Shown in pieces: positions 23,237-35,633 of a stretch of DNA of 64,000 nt. The stretch comes from Monarcha castaneiventris obscurior (taxonomy: Eukaryota; Chordata; Aves; Passeriformes; Monarchidae), in contig JAMPIT010000493.1 in NCBI GenBank assembly GCA_026261815.1, positions 9,875,501 through 9,939,500 of the forward strand. The letters are read 5' to 3'. Numbering within the stretch: the first letter of the stretch is position 1; the number at the start of each line of letters is the position of its first letter. The notes beneath the pieces are model-generated. The model did not search any database, was not told the DNA's origin, and saw only the letters and a program-made list of their open reading frames with translations. A program made the translations under genes and the position numbers.

Positions 23237-23433
23237 GGGATAAATCCCTGTGCAAAGGCAGGAGGAGCAGAACCCTGGGATAAATCCCTGTGCAAAGGAA
23301 GGAGGAAAGGAACCCTGGGATAAATCCCTGTACAAAGGCAGGAGGAACAGAACCCTGGGATAAATCCCTGTGCAAAGGAAGGAGGAACAGAACCCTGGGA
23401 TAAATCCCTGTGCAAAGGAAGGAGGAACAGAAT
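23237..23433. repeat. 40-bp minisatellite, five units
   Basis: Units start with GGGATAAATCCCTGTGCAAA at 23237, 23277, 23317, 23357 and 23397, an exact 40-base period. Differences are single bases (GGCAGG/GGAAGG, GTGCA/GTACA, AACAG/AAAGG). Minus-strand frames of 81-101 codons with a repeated CTGIYP-type peptide are artefacts. Confidence 0.95.
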
Positions 23434-24623
23434 CGTGGAGAACCAACTTCTTGAAGACTTTTTTTCAAATAATCTTTAACTTATTTTGTTGTTCCTTAAG
23501 TATGAATTTTAGCACACCTTGGTGAGCTAAAGGGAGTTTTCCAAGATCACAAAATCCCAAAGAATCAGGGTTATGGTTGGAATTACGAGGAACAGATTTG
23601 GGTAATGCAAGAGAGGAAGGTTTAATCTCACGGTCTTAAATCTGTGCTCGACCCAAATTTCATCAGGAAAACCCACTGCATGGAGTGGGGGGGGAAAGAA
23701 ATTCCCTCCTCCCTCTTCAAAATTCCTGAAGGAAAAAGAAAGTTTGTGAGGGAAACCTCAGCCCTACACAACCTCCAAGTGATGGGAAACCCACGTCAGC
23801 AGATCTGGGCAGTCAGAGGGATTTGCAGTTGTGTCCTGATTAACTCAGGACAAGGAAAAGTGCAGTTCTTCAGTATCAAAGCTCATTGTGGTGCACATAA
23901 TTAGCTGATTTTCAGCTGATTAATCAGTTGGAAAGTGCTGAAGTGCTCATACCCCTCCACTCCTGGAGCTGCTCAGTCAGATTTCTCAGCCTGGGATTGC
24001 TCATTCCACAAATGATGCCACAGGAATCAGGCAGATCTATTTTATTTATTTAGCTTTTAATCTTTTGGAGTTATAACATCCCAATTTCCGGCTGTGACTA
24101 GAAGTTGTCGTTGCTTGCAGGAGAAAATTAAAAAACCCCAGATTTGCTAATTCTAGCAAATAACCCAACCTGGATTGCTCCAGGTCCTCCTGCCAGGTGT
24201 TGGGAATAAACAGATTTGCAGGAAATTTGGTGGGAAATGCAGTAAAAAAGGGTCTGAGCAGCGCCAGCCTGGGTTTGGGTTTGGGGGGTGAAACAGGGGA
24301 TTTCTGTGGAGCTCCTTGAATCATTCCCTGGATTTTTCCCTGGATTTCTCCCTGGATTTTTCCCTGGATGGAAGGTGAGGGTGTTGCTGTCCTGTCTCCC
24401 AGCTCAACTCTGACAAACACCAGTTGCTCTTTCTCCTGCTGGGAGACTCTAGAGAAGGGATTTGGGAAGTTTGGATAAACCCATGGATATCACATTTATT
24501 TTGGGATGTGATTCTGGCCATTCCTTCCCAGTTTCTTGGAGCCCCTCCTGGAATTCCTCTCAAGCTGACCAGAAACTGCTTGGTCACTTCAGAGGGGTCT
24601 GGGTGCTCCTGTGGCTTTGGGGG
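23434..24623. other. Noncoding DNA with a 15-bp mini-array
   Basis: Between 24326 and 24371 the word TCCCTGGATTTT repeats four times. Near 23540-23600 a GGTTATGGTTGGAATTACGAG word faintly resembles a CR1 3' end but is too degenerate to call. Nothing else is recognised. Confidence 0.5.
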
Positions 24624-24745
24624 TGTTTTATTTGGGGATATTTTATTTTGGGATATTTTATTTTGGGGATGTTTTATTTGGGGATATTTTATTTTGAGGA
24701 TGTTTTCTTTTGGGATATTTTATTTTGGGATATTTTCTTTTGGGA
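24624..24745. repeat. 15-bp minisatellite (TTTTATTTTGGGATA-type)
   Basis: Eight irregular units of TTTTATTTTGGGATA and TTTTATTTGGGGATG, with TTTTCTTTT variants. The plus-strand Phe/Ile/Trp/Gly-rich peptide it gives looks like a membrane protein but is a repeat artefact. Confidence 0.9.
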
Positions 24746-26454
24746 GCTGCCGAAGCTTCCCAGGTGCAGATCCCACCTGGAATGAACAGCAAAGGGATTT
24801 TGCACAGAGAAACTGAATTTTCCTTCAACTCTCAGGGAGGCAAAGATGCTGCAGTAAACAATTCCTGAGGCCGATTCCTTGGGAAAATGTTCTGAGGATA
24901 CTGAGGAGAAAGTCACTGCTTTGGGATGAATGGGATTGCCTGTGGAGCCAGCTGATTCTTGGTGTTAATTGAGAAATTTAATTGAGAAATTAATAGAAAT
25001 GTGGGGTTGTGGCATTAAACCCCAATGCCTTTGGATACCTCCTCCTCCTCCCCTTTATGGTCAGATGTGATTTTTATGGGGTTTTTCCCAGTCGCTCTCA
25101 TTTCTCCAGAGGTTTGTGTCTCCATCTGGGCCTGGTCTGGAAAAACCTGGTTTTGTTAAATCCAGCCTGGGCTGGGGCCTGATAATTCTGTCCCTGCTCG
25201 TTGTAGGGGGCAGTGATGCCCTGGGGGGCTCGGGGGGCTTGGTTTTAATTCACATTTGAGGAAAACATGGATTTGTAGAGGAGATTTCCCTGGGAGCCTC
25301 CCGTTATCCACGGGCTGGGCCTGGGCTCCTGCTCGGAGCCATCCTGATTGATTTTTTTTTTTTTTTTTCCAGTTTTAGTGCATTTTCTCCTGGTGCTGCC
25401 TCCTGCAAAAGCAGATGGGTGACAGATTGCTCCGAGTGACCTCACCAAAAGGCGTCATTTATTATTCCAAAGTTTCCGAGAGTTTGGGAAAATATTCCTC
25501 AACTCCGACAAGGCCCGAACTCCACAAATCCCACCTAGGGAGCACAGAAATTCTCATTTTTGGGTCTCCAGCAGGTCACCCACCACTGCAGATCTGCCAT
25601 TTAATGAATTTCAAAATCCAACTTGCTCTCGTTTCCTCGCTTGCTTAGGGGATTTTTCCACTCTGTCTTTATGGATCCATGAATCACTCGGTGTTCTGGA
25701 GCATATTTCACCATTTATCAACGATTATGAGGGAAGAAATAATTCCTTCTGAAAGGAGAATAATCCAAATTATTCTTATTGTTTTATTGGCAAATAAAAA
25801 TATAATTTATGAGCCAGTCAAGAGCAATAAGCCTTAAGTGCACGACTACAGAATAGCCCATTAAGATCTTTTTAATGCCATTTTTGTCTGGACTGGTGTG
25901 AGTTAATTTAAAACAAACACACGGAGCTGCCTTTCCAGGAGTATTTCGGTGTCTAACCCCTAGATGTTTCAGGAAAAATGAGGCAATTTGGTGCCTTTGA
26001 GGAGCCTTTGGCTCAGATTTTCCAGTGCTGGGGGTGCAGTTGGTTTGTTCCTGGTGAGGTTTGATCCGTTTATGCGAGATCAGGGCCGTGGATGGGGCTG
26101 ATAATTCCATTTACAGATGGTTTTTGAGGGAAAAGGATGAGCTTGGCTCCCAAAATTTGTATCAGGCTGTGGAATTCCCTCTGTAAGGAAGTGTGGGGTG
26201 GGTGGGCAGAGGATTTCCCAGATTGTCCCTGGAGCTGAAGCCTGGCAGGAGCTGACAGCTGGGAAAGGGCAATTTTTAGGGAATCTCCAGTGCAGGCCTG
26301 GAGCATAAATCCAGGGAAAAGTGACGGCTCTGCCTGGTTCTTCCCAGCGGGAGGTGAATCAATCCTTGCTTTTGGAGAAATGGGACATTTGGATTCTTTT
26401 CCATCCCTTTTAACTCCCAGCCCAACCCAAGGGAAGCTGAGCAAGGTTTGATCT
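24746..26454. other. Noncoding DNA, no gene recognised
   Basis: Contains a T-run at about 25351-25368 and an AT-rich island at 25770-25920 listed separately. No coding feature is recognised. Confidence 0.5.
25770..25920. other. Candidate conserved noncoding element
   Basis: An AT-rich, non-repetitive island with words such as TTGTTTTATTGGCAAATAAA, AATTTATGAGCCAG and CCCATTAAGATC. Composition resembles regulatory islands; there is no ORF. Not verified by alignment. Confidence 0.22.
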
Positions 26455-26690
26455 CGGGAATCCTGGAAAGGTTTGGGTTGGAAAGGACCTTAAATCTCAT
26501 CCCATCCCACCCAGGGACACCTCCCACTCTCCCAGGGTGATCCAAGGCCTGGCCTTGGACACTTCCAGGGATGGGGCAGCCATGGAATGATTGGTGCTGG
26601 GACCTCCCCACCCTCCCAGGGATCAATTTCTTCCCAATATCCCACCTAATCCCAGCCTTTTTCAGCTTAAAACTGTTCCATAAGGGCTGC
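26455..26690 (-). mobile_element. CR1 LINE 3' fragment, antisense
   Basis: Reading along the plus strand, the order GGAATCCTGGAAAGGTTTGG, GGTTGGAAAGGACCTTAAA, TCTCATCCC, then GGACACCTCCCACT, CTTGGACACTTCCAGGGATG, GGGGCAGCCATGG, TTTCTTCCCAATAT and TTCAGCTTAAAACTGTTCC is the familiar reverse complement of an avian CR1 3' end. The element therefore lies on the minus strand and is heavily 5'-truncated. It holds no reverse transcriptase sequence. Confidence 0.85.
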
Positions 26691-28985
26691 ACTGAGATCC
26701 TGGAGCATTCTAAAGCCCAGTTTTTGGTCAGGGAAAGCTCGTGGGGCAGAGCAGCAGTGGGATGTGGGTCCTTGGGAGCAGGCAGGAGGTGGGAGCTGTG
26801 CAGGGACAGGAATTTTCTCTCCAGCCACTGGAATTATTCCTCTGCTCCCACATAACTCCTCCTCCCAGGCTGCTGCTGGCCAGTTCCTTTGTTTGGATCC
26901 CCAAATTCTGGGAATATCTGCTTTCTGTGCCAGCTGAGGGACACACACTGAGCACAGGCATTTTATTTTTGATTTTATTGGGGTTTTTTTCTTTTTTTTT
27001 TTTGCTTTCTGTCTTTCTTGCTCACCCTAAAGGTAGGAAAACAGTGGAAATAGTAAAACAAACAAGAGGGAATGATCTGCTGGGGTGGAGCTCTTCCTTT
27101 TTCCATCACAGACATTTTTTAGCCAAACACCCAGAAAATGTTGGACATCCATTTGTGGAGCCTCTATAATTAGAATTAATAAAAGGACACAGCGAGGACA
27201 CCAACACTGCAAACCACAAATGGATTTTTTTTCTTCCCCCCCTCGATGGTTTAAAGTTGTTCCTCTGATTGGCACCTCAGAAAAATTAGAATTGAGCTGT
27301 GATATGGATTTGCTGTGTCTAACACTTGGCTTTTCCATAGGAATTTATTCCCACACAAATCCCACAAGGGATCCTCTAAACAGCTCCAGGTATCCAGGAG
27401 AGCAAAGCCATTAAAATATCAATATTTGGGGAGCTGGGCTGGGGACTCCAGCCCATTCCCAGGGGATTTGTGCCCACAATTGGACACAAATTGGAAATTC
27501 CTTGGCAATTCCCAAAAAAAAAGAGCCTGGGTTGAGGGAATCCAGAGGGGTTGGCACTGGAAGAGCTTCCAGAAAATGAGATTTAAACCGAGCGTGGCAA
27601 AGAATTCCCAGCTCATCCCAACTGTAAATGCTCAGCTGCAGCCTCAGCTCCCACTAAATGATGAATTAATTAAACTTTGAATATCTAAAGGTGCTCACAG
27701 AGATTCCAGAGTTGCTATCCCTGCTCCCAGCTCTTCCAGGGATAGAACAGGGATCAGGTTTGGCAGCCTGGAAGGAGGAGCTGCAAAATCCCATCCGTTT
27801 CCCCCATCAGCTGCTTGAGGAGCAGCAGCCCGAGCCAAATGGGATATTCCCTGGAATCCTCTGAAATTCCCTGAAATTCCCTGGAATTCTGGCACCTTAA
27901 AGACCTTTGGTCTGCTTATTGAGGATGCTCCAGGGGGCAGGAGATGCTCCTGTTGTCCTGGGCTCCAAAATCTGCTGTTAAATTTTATAACATCACCAAT
28001 GTAAATGTGTAGGAATTCACTGCTGATGATTCCTGCTTTAGGAATTTGGTCCTGTCTGGATTTGTACCAGCAGGGCTCAGAAAAGCAGATTTGGGATGAT
28101 TTTGGGGTAACTGCTGCTGTTGGAATGCAATATCCAAGCCTAGCACTTACTTTGAATATCAAAATAAAATCAAAATTCTCAATTCTGCATTTAGCCCTGA
28201 CAAACCTTGGGGGTTTTTTTAACTTTACCTCTATTTCTTTCACCTATTTCTCCATCCACGCCCCAGTTTTGACTGAAGTCTTCCCAAATCCAAGTTAAAA
28301 TCATGGGATTTGGTGAATTCCTGTCTTCCTTCCTCCTGTTACTGAAATTTCCCCCCTCATTCCCTTGTGCTCTTAATCCCTGTGGGAGGAATGAGGCATC
28401 CCTTGGATTTTGGGGGAATTCTTGCCCTGAAATCGAGATTTTGGTGTCTCCTGAGCCACTGAAAGCAAGGCAAATTTGATATTTTAACTCTTCAGTTTCC
28501 TCTCCTTAGAACCTGATACATCATCACCCCAATTCTATTATTTAGGAGGGTTTATTCCTTATTTTTCAAGCAGAGAAATTAAAAAAAAAAAAAAATGATC
28601 TTGCCATGTTTTAGGGCCGAAGTGAGGATTTTACACACATCCCAACAGCTCTCTGGAAAGCATTTAAATTTACAAGCTGCTCCTAAATTCCCTGGCAGTC
28701 GGCAACGCTGCATCCAGCACACAGGAACCCCCTTGGAAAAGAGATTTTTTTTGGAAATAACAGAGATTTCAGCTTCATCTGAGGGGGCTGCAGCTCAAAA
28801 TTGTTTTAGCAAACGCGTTACCTAATATATATAGATGTAAAGCTGTTTTAAAAGATGATTTTAGTATCTGAAAAGGGATATTTTAATAAAAAATGAGGTG
28901 TCCTCTCTTCTGTTCCTCAGCAGAAATTTTGAGGACCTGTTTTTCCAGGTGGGATGTGAATATTCCAGAGCAATTGGAATATTTC
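26691..28985. other. Noncoding DNA, no gene recognised
   Basis: Contains a T-rich tract at 26980-27003, an A-run at 28581-28595 and an AT-rich complex stretch at 28600-28870 with an AACGCGTTACC word. Open frames up to 182 codons (27695-28243 minus) are not recognised. Confidence 0.5.
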
Positions 28986-29430
28986 ATTTTTTTGGTGGGG
29001 TTTTTTTGGTGATTTTTTATTGAGGGTTTTTTTGGCTTTTTTTTTTTTTTTTTGGCATTTTTTTGGTAATTTTTTGGTGATTTTTGGTGATTTTTGGTTT
29101 TTTTGGTGGGTGATTTTTTGGTGGTTTTTGGTGATTTTTGGGTTTTTTTGGTGGGTGATTTTTTTTGTGATTTTTTGGTGATTCTTTTGCTTTTGGTTTT
29201 GGTTTTTGGGGGGTTTTTGGTGAAATTTTTGTGGTTTTTTGCTTTTGGCTTTGGTTTCTTGGGGGGTTTTGGGGGGGGTTTCGGTGGTTTTTTTGTGATT
29301 TTTTTTGGTGATTTTTTGGTGATCGTTTTGGTGATCATTTTGGTTTTGGTTTTTGGGGGGGTTTTGGTGAATTTTTTTGGTGATTTTTTTGTGATTTTTT
29401 TTGTTGGTGATGATTTTTTTAGTGATTATT
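28986..29430. repeat. G/T-only skewed low-complexity tract
   Basis: The plus strand is almost entirely G and T for about 440 bases, built of TTTTTTGGTG, GATTTTTTGG and GGTTTTGG words with sparse C and A. Plus-strand frames read as Phe/Val/Leu/Gly (membrane-like) and minus-strand frames as Lys/Asn/Gln/Pro/Thr. Both are artefacts of composition. The C/A-rich minus strand would be the template if transcription ran along plus. Confidence 0.93.
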
Positions 29431-30840
29431 TCTATTCCTGGGGTACCCCCGTGCCCCTGACCCCACCTGGGGCTGTTCCTGGAGCCCCTCTCCTGCTCCT
29501 TGTGGCTGATGAAAAGGACCCAGAAGGAGAGAACCAAAATCCTCTGAGAGCCCAAATCCTGACCCCAGCACAGCCCAGAAAGATGAAAGCAAAGAAATAA
29601 ACCCCCCCTCCCTCCTCTAATGATCAATTTGTTCCTCCTTAATTAAACCCCCAGCCTCATCCCCGTTTGATCCCACCACGGTTTTGCCTTCTCATCTCGG
29701 CTTCAAAAGCGATTCCATTTCCATTCCAAGACCTTTTTTTTGTTCTCGCTTTTTGTTTTCCCCTTTCCAGTTTCCTCCCTCCACCCAGCCCAGCAGGAGA
29801 TGTCTGTGCCAGGAAAGCAGCTCCACGCTCAGGAATCATTTTGGGAATTTTGTGTCCATCCTCCAGGACTTGGGCAAACACAGAACCTTTGGTGGGGTTT
29901 TTTTTTTTTTTTACTCCCTGTACCTTTTTTTTTCCCCCACATCCACACAAGCAGCAGAGAACTCAGCAAAGGAGAGCCCAGGAATGAGCCCAAAGGAGGG
30001 ATTGGGGAGCGCAGCCCCGAGGGAAAATTCCTGCTAAAAGGCAGCAGTTTAGGAGAGAGATTCCAATTGTTGTGGAATTTTTCTCCATTTCCAGGTTGCT
30101 GCTCTGCCAGGGAAAAGAAATGTGTGACAAAATCTCGTTGTCTTGGTTGGAGCTGAAGTGGAAGAGACTCAGCCAGCACTAAAACAGGAAAAAAATCTCA
30201 TTTTTGCAAGCTTTTGTCATTGTCTTTTATTGAAGACTCCATTCCAATTTCTGTCAGACCATACTTGAATCCTTCAAACCAAAATATGATTTAAATCCGA
30301 GTTCATGGATGCAGCTCCTCATTCCCATGGAACCATCAACTTTTGTTGCTCTCCAGCACCTTCTTAGGTCATTTATAGGCTGATTTCTCGGAGATTCTCC
30401 CCTGAAAGTTTAATTTTTATTTCATTCAATTGGAATTATTTCTTCCTGTCACCAAAATATTCCGATGTTGTGACTTTTCATGGTTAAAAATTCTGGAGAA
30501 ACCAGACAAATCCATCTGAATTCCTTTTCCCCCATCCCTTACCTGCAGCAAGATTTCATTTTGGCTGATTTCCAGCCAGGCTGAGCCACTCTCCCCACTG
30601 ACCATGAACTGGTTTGGACTGGGATCTTAAATTTGAGCCTTTCCCTGGGTAAGGGAGGCTGGAATTGGAAAAAAAAAAAAATCCGATTAAATTCTGGTTT
30701 GGGAGGGGAAAAACACCAAGATCAATTCATTCCAACACCTTTTAGTGCGATTGGCTGTGGAAAAAAAAGGGATTTGATGGGGTAAGAGGTAAAGAGAAGC
30801 AGCTTGGAGCTGGGTGAGGACAGCAGCAAATGCAGCAATT

Positions 30841-30906
30841 CCAGGGGGTTTTTTTCCAGGGGTTTTTTTTCCAGGGGGGTTTTTTCCAGGGTTTTTTTCC
30901 CAGGGA
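30841..30906. repeat. Short TTTTTTCCAGGGG array, four to five units
   Basis: CCAGGGG and runs of seven to eight T alternate with a 14-16-base period. A minus-strand Pro/Trp/Lys-rich open frame across it is an artefact. Confidence 0.85.
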
Positions 30907-33900
30907 TCTGTGTGGGATCCACGCTGCTGGGTGGAAATCCACGGTGCTGAAATGTGGGATATTTATCCTGTGAGCTGGAGCTGCAGGCAGCTGGTGTTGG
31001 ATGGATGGATCCTTTCATTCCAGGGAAGGAACTCTCAGGAACCATGGGCACGAGGCTGCTCTATTTTTGGATTTCAGAGCTGTATTTTTGGGAGTGATCC
31101 CTGCAGCTCTCCAGCACTGAAATAAACTTACGCTTTCTAACCCTAAAAAGTCAGAGAGTCTTTGTCTGTCGCAGGTGGATATCGATATTAGATCTATATC
31201 CACATTTTTATAATTCACAGGAGGAAACTGGGAACGGGTTTTTCCTTAGCCCAACGTGCCAAAAATACAAACACACCCCATGGGGTGCTGGGTCTCTCCC
31301 TAAAAGCCTCACCCCTAAAAGCCTTGGGGTCACAGGTTTGCTCCTTCTCAGCTTAAAAACGATGGAATCAGTAGGGAAAAGGGATCAGCCTCAGCCAGTG
31401 GCCAGGGCTCAGCCAGACCCTAAATGTTTATGGCCCTAATTAGCTGCCATAAACCTCCCAAGGAGCAGCCCCGGCTGCTGCCACACTCAGCCCATTTTTG
31501 TGGGGTTCAGTGGCCCCCCAGAACCGGGATGGTCCCTGCTGGAGCCGAGCTGGAGCCCTGGGATTGGGGATGGGGGCTGCACATTCCCGTCCTGGGGAGG
31601 GAGAGTCCCCAGGGATGGGGGATTTTGGGAAGCAGATTCGATGCTGTTTCTTTCTTTCTTTTTATTTCATTTCATCTTCTTTTGTCCCATCTCTTCTCCC
31701 TCTCAGGTGACCTCTGGGCCTCCTCCCAGCCCCCCTGCAGTCCCTCCCAGTTACACCAGTGCTCTCTAACACCCAGCTCTTCCCAGCTGGAATTTCTTTG
31801 CCCAGGTACCTGGCACTGGTGGCTCATCCCCCTTCTCTCCACCAGGACTTTCGGGTTTTTAAGGAAGGTTTTCCCTGCTGCCCAATCCTGTGGAAGGAAT
31901 GCAGGGAATACCAGGAATGCAGGGAATAGCAGGAACTGGGCCCAGTGTGTGAGGCATTTCTGGGATTTCTCTGGCCTCTGGGAATTGCCTGTCTGGGACC
32001 TCCCCGAGGATTTTCATCCAGCTCTGGGGCAAGTTCAGTGCCTGCCAGGAGGAGGGATAATATTTGGGAATGAGGGAATCTTCAGCTGGGACAAACCTTG
32101 CTGGCTCTGAGGGAACCACGCTGCTCTGCACCAGCTCTGCTGCTGGCCCCAGGTTTAAAGAAACTGCAAGGAGCAGCCTAAACTCGGTTTTAAGGAGGAA
32201 AGGGCTGTTGGGAGTGTTGTATTCTTATTTCCATCCATTTTAACTTGCTTTGGGGGTCTGTCCCATCCTCTTGCTTGAAAAATCGAGGGCCAGCAATGGT
32301 GTCTTTTGGGGAATGGTGGCTCCCCAGCATTTCTGGGCAATTCCCAAAAAAATGAGGACACCCAGTGTCTTTCCCCAAGCAGAGTCAGCCTGGTGTGGTT
32401 CCAGCACCTCTCCTGAGCTTTATTCCCCTTCTCCTCTGCAGCACCAGGCTGGAGCACAAGAATCCTGCTGGGAGGCAGAGAAATCAGGGAGAGGGAAAGC
32501 TCTGGATCGTGCGGCGTGGCCCTGGCGGGGTCGGATGTGCCCTGAGTCAGCCCCTGCAGAGGTTTGTGAGCGACTTCAGAAAACCTGTGCTGGGCTCCCA
32601 GCAGCTTCCCTGGATGAGGAATCCACGGCCAGGATGATGCTGGAGTGGAGCTGTTTGCTTTGTTCCCTGGTTTCCACTGAAGCTCAGGAGCAGCAGATCC
32701 TGTGGATGGCAAGACTGAGGTTCCCCTTGATGGTTTTATCCTGTTTATTCCTGAAATTCGTGTCGAATGGGAAGGAAAATTTACACAGCTCTCCCACAAA
32801 GAGCTCCCCAGCAGTAGCTGCTCCCTTCCCCCAAAGAAAAGATGGTTTCCACTAAAAGCCCAGGGAAGTGCAGCTGTCAAACCTCCTCAACTTCCCCCGG
32901 CTCCAAAGGAGGGGTTAATCAGGGAAAGCGAGTGAGGAGTTGTGAGCTCCCCGCAGTAAACAAGTGAAACATTATTAAACACACACGTGTCTCGTGGAGG
33001 AGATGAACTGATTGTGTGGGTTTATTTTTCCAGCATTATTTCGCTGAGGAATGGGGGGAAGAAGACAGGCTGGGAGCTGATGCCAAGATGATGGAGCTGA
33101 AACAAAGCCCAGGGAAAAAGTTTTCCACCGGGCTTGTTTTTTTCCCTAATAACTGTCTCACGTATCTGCCAATCTTGGGTCAACAAACACGGGCTGATTG
33201 ACAAGGTAAAATGTTTAGCTGAGCCTGCAGCTCACATAAACCAACTTAAAACTGGCAGTGAGGGAGGGAGAGGGAAGAGGAACAAACCTCGTCCCTTCCT
33301 TCCCCTCCTCTCCCTGCAGCACCGTCCGGGAATGGGGTCCTGGGGGATAAATTATCCATGGGGGCTGCTCATCCCTCCTTGTCCCAGCAGGAAAAGTGAT
33401 TCAGGGCTGGCTGAGGACAGGGAATGCTGTTCCTGCATGGATTTGGGGCTCAAAGGAGGGGAATGTGCAAGCACAGCGTGGTTGGGAGGCCGGACGCCTT
33501 TGGAATAGCCAGGGAAGGCAGATGGAGGTGTCTGCTCCTTCCAAACAGTGTGAGGACAGCTCAGAGTGGGGTGTTTGGGATCAAAGGAAGGCTCTGAGGA
33601 GAAAATTAATTAATTCTGTTGTCCCACGTGATTTTAATTGATTTTATTGATTTTTTTAATCCATCGGTGCCTAATGAGAGGCACAGTCAGAGCTGGGAAT
33701 GCCGAGTCACTTTTCCTCTTCCACACTGCTCTTCCTTCAAAGTTACAAACTGTGGGACTCTGAATCCTCAGTGATTGTTTTTCTGGGAAGTCCTTGCAGT
33801 AATCCATTGGGAATCTCCTGCTCCCTGTCCTTCAGCTGGAGAACAGAGGTTTCACACCTTTGTGTCTCGGGTCTTTCATCCCTCAGCTCCTCAGAGGCTT

Positions 33901-34085
33901 TTCCATGGCTCTGGGATTGGGGTGCCAGCAGCTCCAGGCAGATCCTTGGCTTTGCTCGGGGCTGCCATGGGAATTCTGAGCTCCCCAGCTGCTCCCACAG
34001 CGTGGGTTTGGGATGGCATTGAAGGAAGGGAATGGGGAGCTGCAGAATTGGAATTTCCCAGCTTTTTTGTGAGATCTCACATCTG

Positions 34086-34127
34086 TGAGATGTATTTGTG
34101 AAGCTCAGGCTTCACAAGCACATCTCA
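34086..34127. other. Perfect-loop hairpin, 18-bp stem
   Basis: The arm at 34087-34104 (GAGATGTATTTGTGAAGC) pairs with 34109-34126 (GCTTCACAAGCACATCTC) across a 4-base loop TCAG, with two mismatched positions in the middle of the stem. A 12-base palindrome GTGAGATCTCAC lies just upstream at 34069-34080. The loop is too short for a typical microRNA precursor. Function unknown. Confidence 0.7.
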
Positions 34128-35195
34128 GATATCAGGAAGATAAAATAAAATAGGTTCTAAAAAAATATAACAGAGACCTTTCTGGCCAGTGGGTGTTGTT
34201 CCACACAGGACCCAACGCCACAATCGGCAAAATCAGAGATTTTACAGAACAGATCCTCAGGAACGGTCACATCTCTGCTTCTCCCATCTCTGAATTTCCA
34301 GACCTGATCTCCATTTTTCCTGTCATTTTTTTTTCCTAAAAGGACACGAATCCCTTGCTTTGGAGAAGTCTGGGCTGGCACAGGGGCCCCTAAAAAAGGT
34401 CCGTGCACTGACCACACCACACTGACCACCCCGTGTCCCTCCCACACCCCTCAGGATGTGCCAGTCCTGGCTTAGATGTCACCCAGAGCTGATTTAAGCT
34501 GAGTTTTAACTGCAGCTGTGTCCAGACCCCACTGAACAAAAGTGTCCTGTCTCCTTTGGGGTGGATTTCCCGGGAAGAGCTTTTCATTTCCTTTGGATCT
34601 CATTTTTAGGACTCACTTCTCCTTAACAAGAACCAGCTTTAAAGTAAAGATGTCTTACCCTGGGATGGGATGTTAAACCCAGAATAAAAGTTCCTGAAGG
34701 TATTGACAGGTGGATTTTGATATTTTTATTGAGCTCTGTCTCTGCAGTAAAACTGATCCTTCTTGCTCGGGCTGCAGCTGTAAAAAGCCTTTCAAGCTCT
34801 GCCCCAGGTAGCTGATTTGATGTGATTTTGGTGTGCCTATAAATCAAAGATATTGCTTGAGGAAAAGCTGCACCGAGCAGGTCTGGCTGGGAGGGGTGAG
34901 AAGTCCTTAAGGAGAGGGGGATTTTGAGGATTTTTGAGCATCAAGGATGAAGATGCACACACAGCCCGGACTTCAGAGTGACCCAAAAGGAAATGAGTTG
35001 GTAGCTGGAGGGTTACTGATGATGTCCAGAGCAGTTTAATCCCCTCAGGGTGCTGTTAAACCCTTCCCTGAGCCTGACACTGCCATGAGCTGCAAGCTGG
35101 GCTCTCCCTGCCTTTCCATGCCCAATTCCCCCTGGGAACACCAGGAATGCTCAGCGCTGTGCTGCTGCTTCATCCCCTCGCGCCGAGGTTTCCAG

Positions 35196-35633
35196 TGATG
35201 CCTTAGGTTTTAACTTTTCTATTTTACAATTTCTGTGCTGCTTAGAGTGTGACTCTGCAGTTCCTTGTAGCCTGGAATTTCTGCTCTCTCGTGCTGGGCA
35301 GACACAACAAAGCCTCTCCAGGCTTTGCCTTCAAGGACAGCCAGGCTCTTCTAGGCCCAAAATGTGTAACCCAAAGCCTCTAAGGGGGGAGCAAGCTGAG
35401 GGGAATTCCATCATTAAACTGGGGCTTTAATTGGAGAATTAACCGTGGTATGCAAATGAACCAAACCTATAAAGGTGTGAAGAACTCGTGACCTGGGGTC
35501 CATCTTGGGGTCCATTTTTGGAGGCAGCCTCTGGCTCCCCCAGGGTGTGCCTTGAAGGCCTTCAAATAAATCCTGACCTTTATTCCCTTCCTCTTGTCTG
35601 GTCTCTGTTTCTGGGTGGCTGCAGAAGGCATCA
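35196..35633 (+). mobile_element. Solo LTR of an endogenous retrovirus, 438 bp
   Basis: The element starts TGATGCCTT and ends AAGGCATCA, a perfect 9-base inverted terminus with the canonical TG...CA ends. TATAAA lies at 35468-35473 and AATAAA at 35575-35580, followed by a T/G-rich tail, giving a U3-R-U5 layout. No polypurine tract precedes it and no primer-binding site follows it, so it is a solo LTR. Flanks (TCCAG before, CTACA after) show no target-site duplication. It matches the inverted copy at 54753-55190 at all but about 9 of 438 positions with no indels. An open frame starting at 35488 lies in the R/U5 part and is shared only because the LTR is shared. Confidence 0.93.

Larger units (their letters stand above)
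29431..35195. other. Noncoding DNA, no gene recognised
   Basis: Largely unique. A short array of TTTTTTCCAGGGG words lies at 30841-30906. A good pyrimidine-tract acceptor lies just before 31707 (CTTCTCCCTCTCAG) and another just before 32441 (CTTCTCCTCTGCAG), but neither has a matching donor and recognisable peptide. A hairpin at 34086-34127 is reported as a finding. Open frames up to 241 codons (32155-32880 minus) have no recognisable domain. Confidence 0.5.

Noticed and set aside
23237..23433. CRISPR-like direct repeats
   Set aside because: The 40-bp units are contiguous with no unique spacers, and the genome is vertebrate. This is a minisatellite.
29094..29600. 168-codon plus frame resembling a multi-pass membrane protein
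   Set aside because: The Phe/Val/Leu/Gly richness is caused by the G/T-only low-complexity tract, not by selection on a protein.
31660..31769. Terminal exon after the strong acceptor ending at 31706
   Set aside because: The pyrimidine tract is good, but the 21-codon open stretch to a stop is proline-rich and unrecognised, and no upstream donor or polyadenylation signal pairs with it.
32155..32880. 241-codon minus frame outside obvious repeats
   Set aside because: No recognisable domain, GC-rich composition, Ser/Pro/Leu-rich translation and overlapping plus frames of 200 codons. A chance frame is more likely.
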